This document shows, in pieces, positions 26,290 to 34,119 of a stretch of 35,105 nt of DNA. Within the stretch, counting starts at the first letter, position 1; each line of letters starts with the position of its first letter. The notes beneath the pieces are model-generated. The model made no database searches and was not told the DNA's origin. It saw nothing but the letters and a program-made list of their open reading frames with translations. The DNA comes from Chamaesiphon sp. 336R_metabinner_41 (GTDB lineage Bacteria > Cyanobacteriota > Cyanobacteriia > Cyanobacteriales > Chamaesiphonaceae): positions 1-35,105 of the forward strand of contig JANYDE010000043.1 in the NCBI GenBank assembly GCA_025359915.1. The letters are read 5' to 3'. The translations under genes and the position numbers were made by a program.

Positions 26290-27632
26290 TAGGGAGACTT
26301 AGGCGCGATTGCAATATTACGAGTAGGATCGCCAAAGTAGGCTGAAGGACGATGGTGTTTGGTGACAACTAGTGGTGTGGGTGTTACTTCTCCCCACTCC
26401 TTCACCAGGGATTGGAGCAGGGTATCTTGTTGTTGGCGAAGTTTGGCGATTTGGGAGCCTTTGTTGATAATCACAAACCAAACTAATCCCCGATCGCGGG
26501 TTGGTAATACACCCCCTAGCGCGCTAACCTCGTTTAGGGTACCTGTTTTAATTGTGGTGCCTACAGGTAAATGCCGCTCTTTGAGGGTGCCGATATATTC
26601 GGCTCCAGCGACGGGAAAGATATCCGCAAGGTTCAGGTTGGCGGGTTGGAGGGTTTGATGAAGGGTACGGAAGATTTGACAAACGGCGCGGGGAGAAAGG
26701 CGATTTTCGACTCCCAAACCGGAACCGTTGATCAATTGAATTTCGGCGGGTGGAAATTTAGCAGTTGTCGAGACGATTTTCATCACCTGCTCGGCTCCGC
26801 CGACACTATCAGCGAGGATTTGGGCAATTTCGTTATTGCTGTAGATATTCATCTGCCGCACGATATCAATTAGCGGCAGCGACTGATGGCGGATGAGGGG
26901 GGTAATGCCAGTTGGGGGTTCGCTAGTGACGATGACTTTGCCGAGGATGGATACTTGTGGTAATTTGGTAGTAGTTTCGGCTGGTGCTGTCGGCAATTTG
27001 ACAATGTTTACGTCTTTAAAGTCAGTGTTGAGTAATGCAGGTGGTAAGTTAATTCCAGTTAAGGCTTGTTTGAGTAATTCTCCAGCTTTTTGAGGATCGG
27101 CTTTATAGTTCATGTGGAATTTATCCACCACCAACAGATTGCCACTAACTCGATCGATCCCCAATTGATTTAGACTCTGAGCTAGGGCAAGCGCATCTTC
27201 CCACACAAATAGTGGATCTCCACCACCTTTAATCACTAAATCGCCTTCTAATGTCCCTCGATCGATCTTACCATTGGCACTGACAATCGTCTCGAACTGT
27301 TTATCCAATCCCCATGTGGTAATTGCGGCTAGAGAGGTGGCTGTTTTGGTCAGAGATGCGGCTGAAACTGGAATCGTACCATTTCGATCGATTAGCTGGG
27401 TACTATCCGTACGGAGCCAAACTGCTTGCTGTTGAGGATCCAATCCTTGAGCTTTGAGGGTTTGCAGATATTGGGCGATTGTTTTTTCGATCTTTGGTTC
27501 TACGAGTGTCGGGGGATTAATCCACGATAATCCTTGCCAGGTAATCGCTTGAGCTGGGGATACTGATGATGGATTTACGCCACTTAGATTTAGCCATACC
27601 CCTACCAATCCCGAAGAAACTAATTGCAGCAT
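26289..27632 (-). CDS. dacB: D-Ala-D-Ala carboxypeptidase/endopeptidase, peptidase S13 (PBP4-type)
   Basis: It trims peptidoglycan stem peptides and cross-links in the periplasm. The penicillin-binding motifs are SxxK at S93-K96 (ASLTKTA), SxN at S265-N267 (YSNNE) and KTG at 362-364 (IKTGTLNE). Between them lies a long insert typical of the S13 family (VIKGGGDPLF). The N-terminus looks like a signal peptide, with likely cleavage near PAQA. The length of 447 residues is normal. The small gene downstream is coupled by TAATG. Confidence 0.93.
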   Translation of the reverse strand: MLQLVSSGLVGVWLNLSGVNPSSVSPAQAITWQGLSWINPPTLVEPKIEKTIAQYLQTLKAQGLDPQQQAVWLRTDSTQLIDRNGTIPVSAASLTKTATSLAAITTWGLDKQFETIVSANGKIDRGTLEGDLVIKGGGDPLFVWEDALALAQSLNQLGIDRVSGNLLVVDKFHMNYKADPQKAGELLKQALTGINLPPALLNTDFKDVNIVKLPTAPAETTTKLPQVSILGKVIVTSEPPTGITPLIRHQSLPLIDIVRQMNIYSNNEIAQILADSVGGAEQVMKIVSTTAKFPPAEIQLINGSGLGVENRLSPRAVCQIFRTLHQTLQPANLNLADIFPVAGAEYIGTLKERHLPVGTTIKTGTLNEVSALGGVLPTRDRGLVWFVIINKGSQIAKLRQQQDTLLQSLVKEWGEVTPTPLVVTKHHRPSAYFGDPTRNIAIAPKSP

Positions 27633-27636
27633 ATGA

Positions 27637-27670
27637 AGTCAGTTGACAGTTGACAGTTAACAGTTGACAG
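27637..27670. repeat. Heptamer array, unit CAGTTGA
   Basis: About four 7-bp steps, just upstream of the dacB start. Confidence 0.85.
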
Positions 27671-27863
27671 CGATGGAGATCTGACAGGGAATTTCTGTGA
27701 TTCTAGTCGCTAATCGAGCAGACAATCTTGAGTTTTGCCGCAGATGAAAGATCGTCATGTGCAAATCTGTAATAATTCAGCCAACGACTACTCAGTTTGG
27801 ATCGGATCGGCTATGATATTACCTTATATTTAGGCTCTTTTTTTGATTTAATTTTTTTAATAT

Positions 27864-28286
27864 ATGAAATCAGTTGGGACTGATGAGAAATCCGAGGTCA
27901 ATCGAATTCTAATCGTTGACGACGCTCCAGAAATTTTGTCGATAACTGAGGCAATTCTCTCCTCGGCAGGTTATCAGACTATCGCTTATACCGACGGATT
28001 AATTGCTTTGCAAATTATGCAACTAATGCCGCCAGATCTCATCATTCTGGATATTAACATGCCGAGCATCGATGGATATGAGATGACGAGAAGGATTAGA
28101 AGTAATTCAGATTGGGATAATACGCCGATCCTATTGTATACGGCACTCGATCGATCTCAAGCAGTCTTGGGCTTAGAATGCGGTGCCAATGATTTGCTCC
28201 CGAAACCTTTCTCGATCGAGGAATTGCTTTGCAAGGTCAGTCTATTACTGCGTTATCGTTATTGTCAACAACTTCAGATTGGTTAG
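27864..28286 (+). CDS. Stand-alone response regulator (receiver domain only)
   Basis: 140 residues with a single REC domain. The acidic pair is D19/D20 (LIVDDAPE), the phospho-acceptor is D63 (ILDINMP), the switch Thr is T93 (LYTALD) and the conserved Lys is K114 (LPKPF). There is no output domain, so it should act through protein partners, as in CheY-type or relay proteins. No histidine kinase gene is nearby. It is oriented opposite to both flanking genes. Confidence 0.92.
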   Translation: MKSVGTDEKSEVNRILIVDDAPEILSITEAILSSAGYQTIAYTDGLIALQIMQLMPPDLIILDINMPSIDGYEMTRRIRSNSDWDNTPILLYTALDRSQAVLGLECGANDLLPKPFSIEELLCKVSLLLRYRYCQQLQIG

Positions 28287-28326
28287 ACTCAGATCTTGTG
28301 CCAGAGACAAAATTCCTAGTGAAGTA

Positions 28327-28347
28327 GGGGAAAGGGGAAAGGGGAAA
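28327..28347. repeat. Heptamer array, unit GGGGAAA
   Basis: Three copies, in the gap between the convergent response regulator and aat genes. Confidence 0.85.
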
Positions 28348-28349
28348 AT

Positions 28350-28928
28350 CTAAATATTGAATTTGGATGGTTGTTTGATTGCGGTTTTGAGTAAGTTTTG
28401 ATATGTTGGGGTGTCGATCGTGTAGGCACCAAAACGTTCGAGATGCGGATTGAGCATCTGTGCGTCAAATAGGCTAAATTGCTGCTGGCGGAGATGATCG
28501 ACGAGTTTTACCATTGCTACCTTGGAGCCTTCGGAGATGTGAAAGAACATTGACTCCCCAATAAATGCACCACCAATCGCAATCCCCAATACTCCGCCAG
28601 CTAATTCATTTCCCAGCCAAGTTTCAAAGCTATACGCCCAACCTGCTCGATACAATTCCCCATAAATCTCCTGAAGTTCCCCAGAAATCCAGGTAGTATC
28701 GCGATCGGCACAACCCGCTACAACCGCCTGAAAATCACCATTAATCCTCACTGAAAATCGGTTTTGATTAATCACCCGCCTCAGGGATGTCGGATAGCGA
28801 AATCGATCGTCAAGGGGAATCAGCGCATGTTCGCTGCTAGAATACCACTGAAGATCGAGATCGTCCTCTGCCATCAAGAAGTTACCCTGTGAGTAGCCCT
28901 CGATAATTCCTGGTAGGTGATACTTCAT
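28350..28928 (-). CDS. aat: Leucyl/phenylalanyl-tRNA-protein transferase Aat
   Basis: It adds Leu or Phe to N-terminal Lys or Arg, marking proteins for ClpS/Clp degradation. Family motifs visible are YSQGNFLMAEDDL, WYSS, LRRVINQNRFSVRIN, TWISGELQEIYGELYRAG and GGVLGIAIGGAFIGESMFF. The C-terminus has LFDAQMLNPHLERFGAYTI. At 192 residues it is a short, complete Aat. The ATG follows a GTAATAA heptamer array and no clear ribosome-binding site is seen. Confidence 0.92.
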   Translation of the reverse strand: MKYHLPGIIEGYSQGNFLMAEDDLDLQWYSSSEHALIPLDDRFRYPTSLRRVINQNRFSVRINGDFQAVVAGCADRDTTWISGELQEIYGELYRAGWAYSFETWLGNELAGGVLGIAIGGAFIGESMFFHISEGSKVAMVKLVDHLRQQQFSLFDAQMLNPHLERFGAYTIDTPTYQNLLKTAIKQPSKFNI

Positions 28929-28930
28929 AA

Positions 28931-28962
28931 ATAAGTAATAAGTAATAAGTAATAAGTAATAA
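28931..28962. repeat. Heptamer array, unit AAGTAAT
   Basis: More than four copies, only 2 bp upstream of the aat start codon. Confidence 0.9.
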
Positions 28963-28985
28963 ATTTATCCTATATTTCCCTAATG

Positions 28986-29012
28986 ATTAATTATTAATTA
29001 TTAATTATCAAT
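28986..29012. repeat. Heptamer array, unit TTATTAA
   Basis: Three to four copies, ending a few bases after the hetZ stop codon. Confidence 0.85.
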
Positions 29013-29015
29013 TAA

Positions 29016-30203
29016 CTACTGGTTTCTAATCTGCGCCGCCAATTGTAACAATTCTGACCACCGGAGCTTAAACTTTTTCTCAGTCAAGCGTAGCTCTGCC
29101 ATAATTGACTCATCGCTGTGGTTAGATTGTTTGAGTTGGATCAATGATTGCTGTTCGATCGATAATTGAGCGGCAAATATTTCCCACTGAGTATCCGTCA
29201 ATCCCAGCTTGCGATCCATTTCCGCACCTAGCCATTGATGTACCAATTCCCAATTGGCAACACGGGCAAATTTTTCGATATGGTACTTGAACTTCTGTTG
29301 GAGATAATCTCGCTCTCGCGTCGTCAATCCCAGCGTTTTTTCAATTTCAGGTACAGATAGATCTTCCATCTTCAACAGCAGATAATCAACACAAGCTGGT
29401 TGATTTTGGGCTTCAAAATAGGCAATCAATTCCTTGATGACTCGATCGCGTAATACCCCATCAGTAGGATCGACATTATCTGATACCATCTTCGCACGGA
29501 TCTGTTGCATCATTTTCGATCCAGCATCACCATCTTCATCCCGTGCGGTTTCAAAAGCTTGCTCGATATCTACAGATGTCTCGCTAGGTTGACGTTTGGC
29601 AAAAGTTTGGGCGCGAAGTACGATCAGTTGTTGACTGCTCCCAAACCGGAGATGAATCCGTCGCTTGGCATAGCATTCGGTGAATACCATATACTCGGAC
29701 AATTGGAGTAGACTACGCGGCGTATAGGTATCTCCCAGCTCATTTTCACGACGGAATACTTTGAGCGACTCAGTATAAAATTCCTGCAAGAAATCCTCAA
29801 TCAGAGAATACCTAGCTTGAAATCCTAGTTGCGACTGGGGAATAGTAATATATCTGTAAACGATCGAACTGAGATGACTATGTAGTTCGATCCGACCTTG
29901 ACGAGATCCGAGCTGGTAATAATAAAGACATTTGGATACACGGTGACGAGCTAACCCGACACGCCAAGATTCACTGATTCCTGACTGCTGAATGCGATCG
30001 CTTTTATCACAGATTCGATCGACTTCAACTTCAATTCGCCCTGCCACATCCTGAATTTTATCGACAGATCCCTTGACTTGACTTTGCAGTGCTTCGATGA
30101 GCATCTCTGGCAGTGGCTGCTTACTAGACAGTAATACTACGTTTGGTTGTTGTTGTTGTTGCCTTGTACTAGTAGCTGGTAGACAGTCGTGTTGCGCGTT
30201 CAT
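29016..30203 (-). CDS. hetZ: HetZ-family protein
   Basis: 395 residues. In Anabaena, HetZ is a DNA-binding regulator needed early in heterocyst commitment. Homologues also occur in cyanobacteria without heterocysts, where the role is unclear. The recognisable core runs from YTPRSLLQLSEYMVF through KRRIHLRFGSSQQLIVLRAQTF. Next is TSVDIEQAFE, and then the helical C-terminal part LSVPEIEKTLGLTTRERDYLQQKFKYHIEKFA, which resembles a sigma-like helix-turn-helix. A poly-Gln tract (QQQQQ) is near the N-terminus. The start ATG at 30203 is assumed. No hetR or patU is visible in the window. The assignment is from recall of the family sequence pattern. Confidence 0.78.
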   Translation of the reverse strand: MNAQHDCLPATSTRQQQQQPNVVLLSSKQPLPEMLIEALQSQVKGSVDKIQDVAGRIEVEVDRICDKSDRIQQSGISESWRVGLARHRVSKCLYYYQLGSRQGRIELHSHLSSIVYRYITIPQSQLGFQARYSLIEDFLQEFYTESLKVFRRENELGDTYTPRSLLQLSEYMVFTECYAKRRIHLRFGSSQQLIVLRAQTFAKRQPSETSVDIEQAFETARDEDGDAGSKMMQQIRAKMVSDNVDPTDGVLRDRVIKELIAYFEAQNQPACVDYLLLKMEDLSVPEIEKTLGLTTRERDYLQQKFKYHIEKFARVANWELVHQWLGAEMDRKLGLTDTQWEIFAAQLSIEQQSLIQLKQSNHSDESIMAELRLTEKKFKLRWSELLQLAAQIRNQ

Positions 30204-30668
30204 TTATTGTTCGTCCCTGATGATGTGAGCTGGTAATTGCTTACATATCCGACTGTACGCGCTAAAGCAGGAAAATACGTATGATGTGTGTCACTTTTTT
30301 TACATGAGGTTGATCGGAGCGATCGACCCCCAATCCCTGGAATACAGGATAGTAGTTCAGTTTCAGAGTGGTTTTGGGTCTTCAAAACTTGAGTATGTTG
30401 CTATTTGTAAAATTTTAGCTATGGCACAGTAATGGACAGTTCAGCCACTGGCACACGACTTTGCTGTTTGTGCTGAAATCATTGACAGGTAGCAGTTTGC
30501 ACAGGTTATTAATAGAACTATTCTATACTTTAATCTAAATGTCAAAAAAAGTCAGTATAAAAAGTTGCTTACTCCTCGATCTGACGAGTGAAATTTACTA
30601 CGTCTTTGAAACGCAAAAATCCCCAAGTCTCCCAGTCCCCAAGTCCCCCAGTATCCCATCCCCCCATC

Positions 30669-30793
30669 TGTCTTGAAAAGGTGCTCCACTTGCGGCGTTT
30701 TTATTCTCCTGGGGGAGAGGCTCCGCCAACGGGGGTTCCCCCCGAATAAAAAAACGACAAGACAGGGGAAACCCCAAGACCGCACTTTTCGCT
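30669..30793 (+). repeat. Dispersed host repeat interrupted by the 73-bp element
   Basis: The two halves match 1469-1519: TGTCTTGAAAAGGTGCTCC on the left and GACCGCACTTTTCGCT near the right end. Between them sits the 73-bp element at 30692-30764. This is the filled version of the 1469 site. Confidence 0.8.
30692..30764 (-). mobile_element. 73-bp MITE-like element, copy 1
   Basis: A non-coding element with no open frame of its own. Its ends are GCGGCGTTTTTATTC and GAATAAAAAAACGACAAGACA, which are imperfect inverted repeats (the TTTTTATTC cores pair). The middle is GC-rich and hairpin-forming. It is identical over all 73 bp to the reverse complement of 33984-34056. The strand is defined arbitrarily against copy 2. 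No target-site duplication is obvious. Confidence 0.65.
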
Positions 30794-30868
30794 CCCATCT
30801 CCCATCTCACCGAGATCGACATAAAAAGCCATAAAATTGAGAGTACCAGTGCTATATTTAATTTTCCG

Positions 30869-31753
30869 ATGAATTTTCAATCTGTCGTTGCTACTCTAAA
30901 CCAATTCTGGAGCGCGCAAGGCTGCGCAATCGTCCAATCCTACGATACTGAAAAAGGTGCAGCTACCAAGAGTCATCATACCTTCTTGAGATCGATCGGT
31001 CCCGAACCTTGGTCAGTTGCATATATCGAACCTTGTCGTCGTCCCGGGGATGGACGCTATGGTAATAATCCCAATCGTTATCAACACTATTACCAATATC
31101 AAGTGCTGATCAAACCCTCTCCCGATCACATTCAGGAAATATATCTAGACTCGCTCCGAGCTGTCGGAATTAAACCAGAAGATCATGACATTCGGTTTGT
31201 CGAGGATAATTGGGAAGACGCAGCAATGGGTGCGTGGGGAGTCGGTTGGGAAGTGTGGCTAGATGGGATGGAAGTTACGCAATTTACCTATTTCCAGCAG
31301 TGTGGCGGGATTGATTGTCGTCCAGTATCGATCGAAATTACCTACGGATTGGAGCGGCTCTGTATGTATCTTCAGGGCGTAGATTCGATCGCCAAAATTA
31401 TGTGGAATGATACGCTTACCTATGCCGATATCTATCTCCAATCAGAAATCGAGCAATCTACCTACAATTTTGAGGCATCCAATCCTGAGTTATTATTTAC
31501 ACTCTTTAATCTTTATCAACAGGAAGCCGAACAACTGATTGCCAAAGAATTGGTGATGCCGAGTTTAGATTATGTGCTCAAATGCTCCCACACCTTCAAT
31601 ATGCTGGATGCACGGGGAGTAATATCTGTCACCGAGCGCACTAGATATATTACCAAAGTCCGAAATTTAGCCAGACAAGTCGCTCATCTCTATCTAGCAC
31701 AACGCGAGAAACTAGATTTCCCCCTCCTAGCTAAACTTCCTATTTCCGTGTAG
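30869..31753 (+). CDS. glyQ: Glycyl-tRNA synthetase alpha subunit GlyQ
   Basis: The alpha chain of the bacterial alpha2-beta2 GlyRS. It forms glycyl-AMP and the active site, and the beta chain (glyS) binds tRNA. Signatures include [55 protein letters not shown] and [12 protein letters not shown]. At 294 residues it is full length. glyS is not next to it, so the subunits are encoded apart in this genome. The repeat-rich leader contains the 73-bp element about 105 bp upstream. Confidence 0.97.
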   Translation: MNFQSVVATLNQFWSAQGCAIVQSYDTEKGAATKSHHTFLRSIGPEPWSVAYIEPCRRPGDGRYGNNPNRYQHYYQYQVLIKPSPDHIQEIYLDSLRAVGIKPEDHDIRFVEDNWEDAAMGAWGVGWEVWLDGMEVTQFTYFQQCGGIDCRPVSIEITYGLERLCMYLQGVDSIAKIMWNDTLTYADIYLQSEIEQSTYNFEASNPELLFTLFNLYQQEAEQLIAKELVMPSLDYVLKCSHTFNMLDARGVISVTERTRYITKVRNLARQVAHLYLAQREKLDFPLLAKLPISV

Positions 31754-31782
31754 GATATCGCTGTTGAAATTTAGTCAAAACC

Positions 31783-31818
31783 GCCGAAACCCATGTGGTG
31801 GGCAATGCCCACCCTACG
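31783..31818. repeat. Small inverted repeat between glyQ and psbN
   Basis: GGTGGGCA and TGCCCACC flank a 1-nt centre. This is another palindromic repeat type of cyanobacterial intergenic DNA, possibly acting as a terminator for the convergent glyQ and psbN. Confidence 0.6.
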
Positions 31819-31841
31819 GCTATCAACTAAACCACTAAACT

Positions 31842-31973
31842 CTAGTCTTCATGATCGTCAAAAGGATCCGAAAGTTGCTTAGATGGAGCACCAAAAGAAA
31901 TGTATAAACCATAGGCAGTAGTGAGAACTACCATTAAGCCTAGTGTAATGCTAAGAATTGTTGAATCTTCCAC
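31842..31973 (-). CDS. psbN: PsbN
   Basis: A 43-residue protein with one transmembrane helix, needed for photosystem II assembly and repair rather than as a core subunit. The sequence starts EDSTILSITLGLM and ends GAPSKQLSDPFDDHED, matching the PsbN tail. The start is GTG at 31973. Upstream in frame there is no ATG before a TAG. A weak AAGG lies about 10 nt before it. It is divergent from psbH, the conserved cyanobacterial and plastid arrangement. Confidence 0.93.
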   Translation of the reverse strand: MEDSTILSITLGLMVVLTTAYGLYISFGAPSKQLSDPFDDHED

Positions 31974-32140
31974 GATCGAGTTACCTTTAGGATGTGACTA
32001 CTCCTATAATGTTACTGAATTTTACAAAAATTTACCAAAATCTCATCATAATTAATATCGATCGATTCTAGCTCGACTCCTAAAACCCAGAATGGAATCG
32101 GTTGTCAAAAACTAGGATTTTCTTTGGTAGACTGAAGGGT

Positions 32141-32155
32141 GTGGAATATTTCCAC
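32141..32155. promoter_or_regulatory. Dyad in the psbH leader
   Basis: GTGGAA and TTCCAC flank TAT, about 40 bp before the psbH ATG. It could be an operator or an RNA hairpin in the leader. Only the symmetry supports it. Confidence 0.3.
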
Positions 32156-32192
32156 CCCATATATATTATCCACTTAACATCATTGGTGACAC

Positions 32193-32396
32193 ATGGCACA
32201 GCGCACTAAATTAGGAGATATTCTCAGACCTTTGAATGCTGAATATGGTAAAGTCGTTCCTGGTTGGGGCACTACCCCAGTCATGGGCGTATTTATGCTA
32301 TTATTCTTGGTCTTTTTATTGATCATCCTCCAAATCTACAATAACTCCCTCGTTCTGGATAGTTTTTCTGTTGGCTGGAGTGGTAGCGGACAATAA
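32193..32396 (+). CDS. psbH: Photosystem II reaction centre protein PsbH
   Basis: A 67-residue thylakoid protein of the PSII core with one transmembrane helix. It has the family pattern [28 protein letters not shown], then a helix at about residues 30-47 ([19 protein letters not shown]) and a lumenal tail ending near SFSVGW. It lies divergent from psbN and is followed by tatA on the same strand 113 bp away. Confidence 0.97.
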   Translation: MAQRTKLGDILRPLNAEYGKVVPGWGTTPVMGVFMLLFLVFLLIILQIYNNSLVLDSFSVGWSGSGQ

Positions 32397-32509
32397 GTTC
32401 TGCCGTGACTGGAGATTGGGTTTATACTCCCGATCTTCGGTTAATTTGGATACAATAGTGGTACAGGACAGGCAATTATACTGTCAAAGCAATTGGAAGG
32501 AAAAGAATT

Positions 32510-32761
32510 ATGAATTTTTTTGGGATCGGTTTACCGGAAACTATCGCGATCGCGGTTGTCGTATTATTGGTGTTTGGTCCCAAGAAATTGCCAGAAATCG
32601 GGAAGAGTCTAGGTAAAGCAATTAAGGGTTTCCAAGAAGCTTCGACTGATTTTCAATCCGAGTTCAAGAAAGAAGTAGATGCGATTGAATCCGTAGTAAA
32701 AAATCCCAGTCAAATTGAATCGACTGAAGCTATCGATACTAAATCAGATCGGAACCTATAA
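32510..32761 (+). CDS. tatA: Sec-independent translocase protein TatA
   Basis: 83 residues. It forms the pore-like oligomer of the twin-arginine translocase in the thylakoid or plasma membrane. It has an N-terminal helix (IGLPETIAIAVVVLLVFG), the hinge FGPKKLPEIG and an amphipathic helix (GKSLGKAIKGFQEAS). The acidic/polar C-terminal tail is variable in this family. The ribosome-binding site GGAAGGAA sits before the ATG. No tatC is visible in the window. Confidence 0.94.
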   Translation: MNFFGIGLPETIAIAVVVLLVFGPKKLPEIGKSLGKAIKGFQEASTDFQSEFKKEVDAIESVVKNPSQIESTEAIDTKSDRNL

Positions 32762-32776
32762 ACTTCAACAAAAATT

Positions 32777-32807
32777 AGGGGTCTAAGTCCCCCTCCTAAA
32801 AACCTAG
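32777..32807 (+). repeat. Dispersed hairpin repeat, partial copy 3
   Basis: It starts AGGGGTCTAA and continues CCCCCT and CCTAAAAACC, matching the first half of the repeat at 33892. It follows the tatA stop by 15 bp and could end its transcript. Confidence 0.45.
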
Positions 32808-32876
32808 CTATTCTCCGAAGGAGCAACTGAGCCGACGAAAACGTCGTCTAAGGCATGAAAGAAACTTTGTTGGGTG

Positions 32877-32906
32877 TGTTGGGTTTCATTCTTCAACCCA
32901 ACCTAC
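32877..32906 (-). repeat. Copy of the GTAGGTTGGGTT repeat
   Basis: In reverse orientation it matches 7150-7179 with one clear difference. Only this part of the longer inverted repeat is present. Confidence 0.7.
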
Positions 32907-32961
32907 AGATCCTTGTACTGAGCCAATTTCAGCTAAGTTCCTTAGAAGAGGCTCTCAGGAA

Positions 32962-32988
32962 CAACTATCAACTATCAACTATCAACTA
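32962..32988. repeat. Heptamer array, unit CAACTAT
   Basis: Nearly four copies, just downstream of the IscA-like stop codon. Confidence 0.9.
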
Positions 32989-32990
32989 AA

Positions 32991-33356
32991 TTAAGTTGGT
33001 AATTGCCATCGTGCTGATGCTGCATCAGCAGTCAAGATCGAAAAAGAGTTACCACAACCGCAAACACTAGTTGTGAGAGGATTTTCAAACCGAAAACCTC
33101 CACCCATTAGATCTTCCGAGTAGTCTAATTTAAGCTTGTCTAAATATTCTACCTGTAGAGGATCGATCGATACCGAAATACCGCTAACCTCGCAGACTTT
33201 ATCCTCGCCATCGATTGAGTCTACCAGATCGATAGTATAGTAAAAATCCTTGCAACCACCACTAGCAAACCCAATGCGGAATTTGCTAGCAGTTTGCTCG
33301 CGCACTGCCTGCATTCTTTTAATTTCACAGATCGCAGCCTTGCTAATTTCAATCAT
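32991..33356 (-). CDS. Iron-sulfur assembly protein of the HesB/IscA/SufA family
   Basis: 121 residues, an A-type Fe-S carrier. The three conserved cysteines are visible: one in ASGGCKDF and two in VCGCGNSF. The N-terminal IEISKAAICEIKRM helix is usual. The ATG overlaps the cupin gene's TAA as TAATG, so the two are probably translated from one message. Which client cluster it serves cannot be told. Together with sufU at 3992, the window encodes two separate Fe-S assembly factors. Confidence 0.88.
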   Translation of the reverse strand: MIEISKAAICEIKRMQAVREQTASKFRIGFASGGCKDFYYTIDLVDSIDGEDKVCEVSGISVSIDPLQVEYLDKLKLDYSEDLMGGGFRFENPLTTSVCGCGNSFSILTADAASARWQLPT

Positions 33357-33724
33357 TATTTATCAGAATTTCTTGCATAATCATCTTCAAACCGGACAAT
33401 ATCATCTTCACCCAAATACTCACCATTTTGGACTTCGATGATTACCAATGGAATCACACCAGGATTTTCCAATCGATGCTTGGTGCAAGCAGGTACATAC
33501 GTAGACTGATTGCTATGTAAAATCTCTTCCTTACCATTGCACGTCACCATCGCAGTCCCACATACCACAATCCAGTGCTCGCTACGATGATAGTGCATTT
33601 GGAGACTCAATCGATGCCCTGGCTTGACTTCGATCCGTTTAATCTTATGTCCTTTACCTTCTTCCAAGATTGTAAACGAACCCCAAGGACGTAACTCGGT
33701 TGCTGCAACAGTATTGGTAGCCAT
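33356..33724 (-). CDS. Cupin protein of the mannose-6-phosphate isomerase type II group
   Basis: About 122 residues from the ATG at 33724. The frame also offers an ATG at 33766, giving 136. It matches the C-terminal cupin of ManC/type II PMI: LRPWGSFTILEEG, then IKRIEVKPGHRLSLQMHYHRSEHWIVVCGTA (metal-type His/Glu set) and GEYLGEDDIVRFEDDYAR at the end. In full ManC this domain follows a GDP-mannose pyrophosphorylase; here it stands alone. Isomerase activity is likely from the family, but not certain. It is coupled to the IscA-type gene by TAATG. Confidence 0.85.
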   Translation of the reverse strand: MATNTVAATELRPWGSFTILEEGKGHKIKRIEVKPGHRLSLQMHYHRSEHWIVVCGTAMVTCNGKEEILHSNQSTYVPACTKHRLENPGVIPLVIIEVQNGEYLGEDDIVRFEDDYARNSDK

Positions 33725-33891
33725 CTGGGGAGTCAGTGTTAAATCGCTGGTTTGTGTTTTAGTCATAGTTTTAGAGTTAATGGGTCGATCGAGATTTAGA
33801 TATCGTCAATCACTTTACCAAAATCGGTAGATCTCCCGAATCGACAAATATACTGATATTAGCCACAACAATTGATTCGCTAGTAGAAAAC

Positions 33892-33950
33892 AGGGGTTTA
33901 AATCCCCACCTAAACGGTGGATTGTGGTTAGTTTGGGATCGAAATCCCTC
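33892..33950 (+). repeat. Dispersed hairpin repeat, copy 2
   Basis: The stem CCACC / GGTGG has a TAAAC loop (33906-33920). A second stem, GGGAT / ATCCC, surrounds CGAA (33935-33948). It is homologous to 3828-3889. Differences in the second stem keep base pairing. Confidence 0.6.
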
Positions 33951-33983
33951 GCGCGATACAACCAAATTCTCTGCTTGGTGCGC

Positions 33984-34056
33984 TGTCTTGTCGTTTTTTT
34001 ATTCGGGGGGAACCCCCGTTGGCGGAGCCTCTCCCCCAGGAGAATAAAAACGCCGC
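33984..34056 (+). mobile_element. 73-bp MITE-like element, copy 2
   Basis: Identical over 73 bp to the reverse complement of 30692-30764. The flanks differ from those of copy 1 and match the ends of the repeat at 25839-25890. Together with copy 1 this indicates transposition or gene conversion of a short element with inverted-repeat ends. Confidence 0.65.
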
Positions 34057-34119
34057 TAAACCGTCGGGGAACCCGACGAACGCGCATCCGCAATTATCAA
34101 TTATTTTAGTGGCTTCCTG

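Larger units (their letters stand above)
30204..30868. other. Intergenic region between hetZ and glyQ
   Basis: A 665-bp gap between divergent genes. The hetZ-proximal half is AT-rich and presumably holds its promoter. The glyQ-proximal half holds a host repeat interrupted by the 73-bp element (30669-30793) and C-rich tandem repeats. Open frames at 30552-30822 fall inside these repeats and are not regarded as genes. Confidence 0.7.
33767..34119. other. Intergenic region between the AEC gene and the cupin gene
   Basis: About 350 bp with no gene. From left to right it holds the presumed cupin promoter, hairpin repeat copy 2, and a host repeat carrying the second 73-bp element. The frames at 33815-34109 are products of the repeats. 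Confidence 0.7.

Noticed and set aside
30552-30822. Minus-strand open frames of 74-77 codons upstream of glyQ
   Set aside because: They run through the 73-bp element, its host repeat and C-rich repeats, and similar frames appear at the second element copy (33815-34109). They are repeat artefacts.
32777-32794. Similarity to the HetR-binding palindrome known from the Anabaena hetP promoter (AGGGGTCTAA half)
   Set aside because: The second half is offset and the sequence belongs to a dispersed repeat with other copies after unrelated genes. It lies after tatA, not in a promoter.
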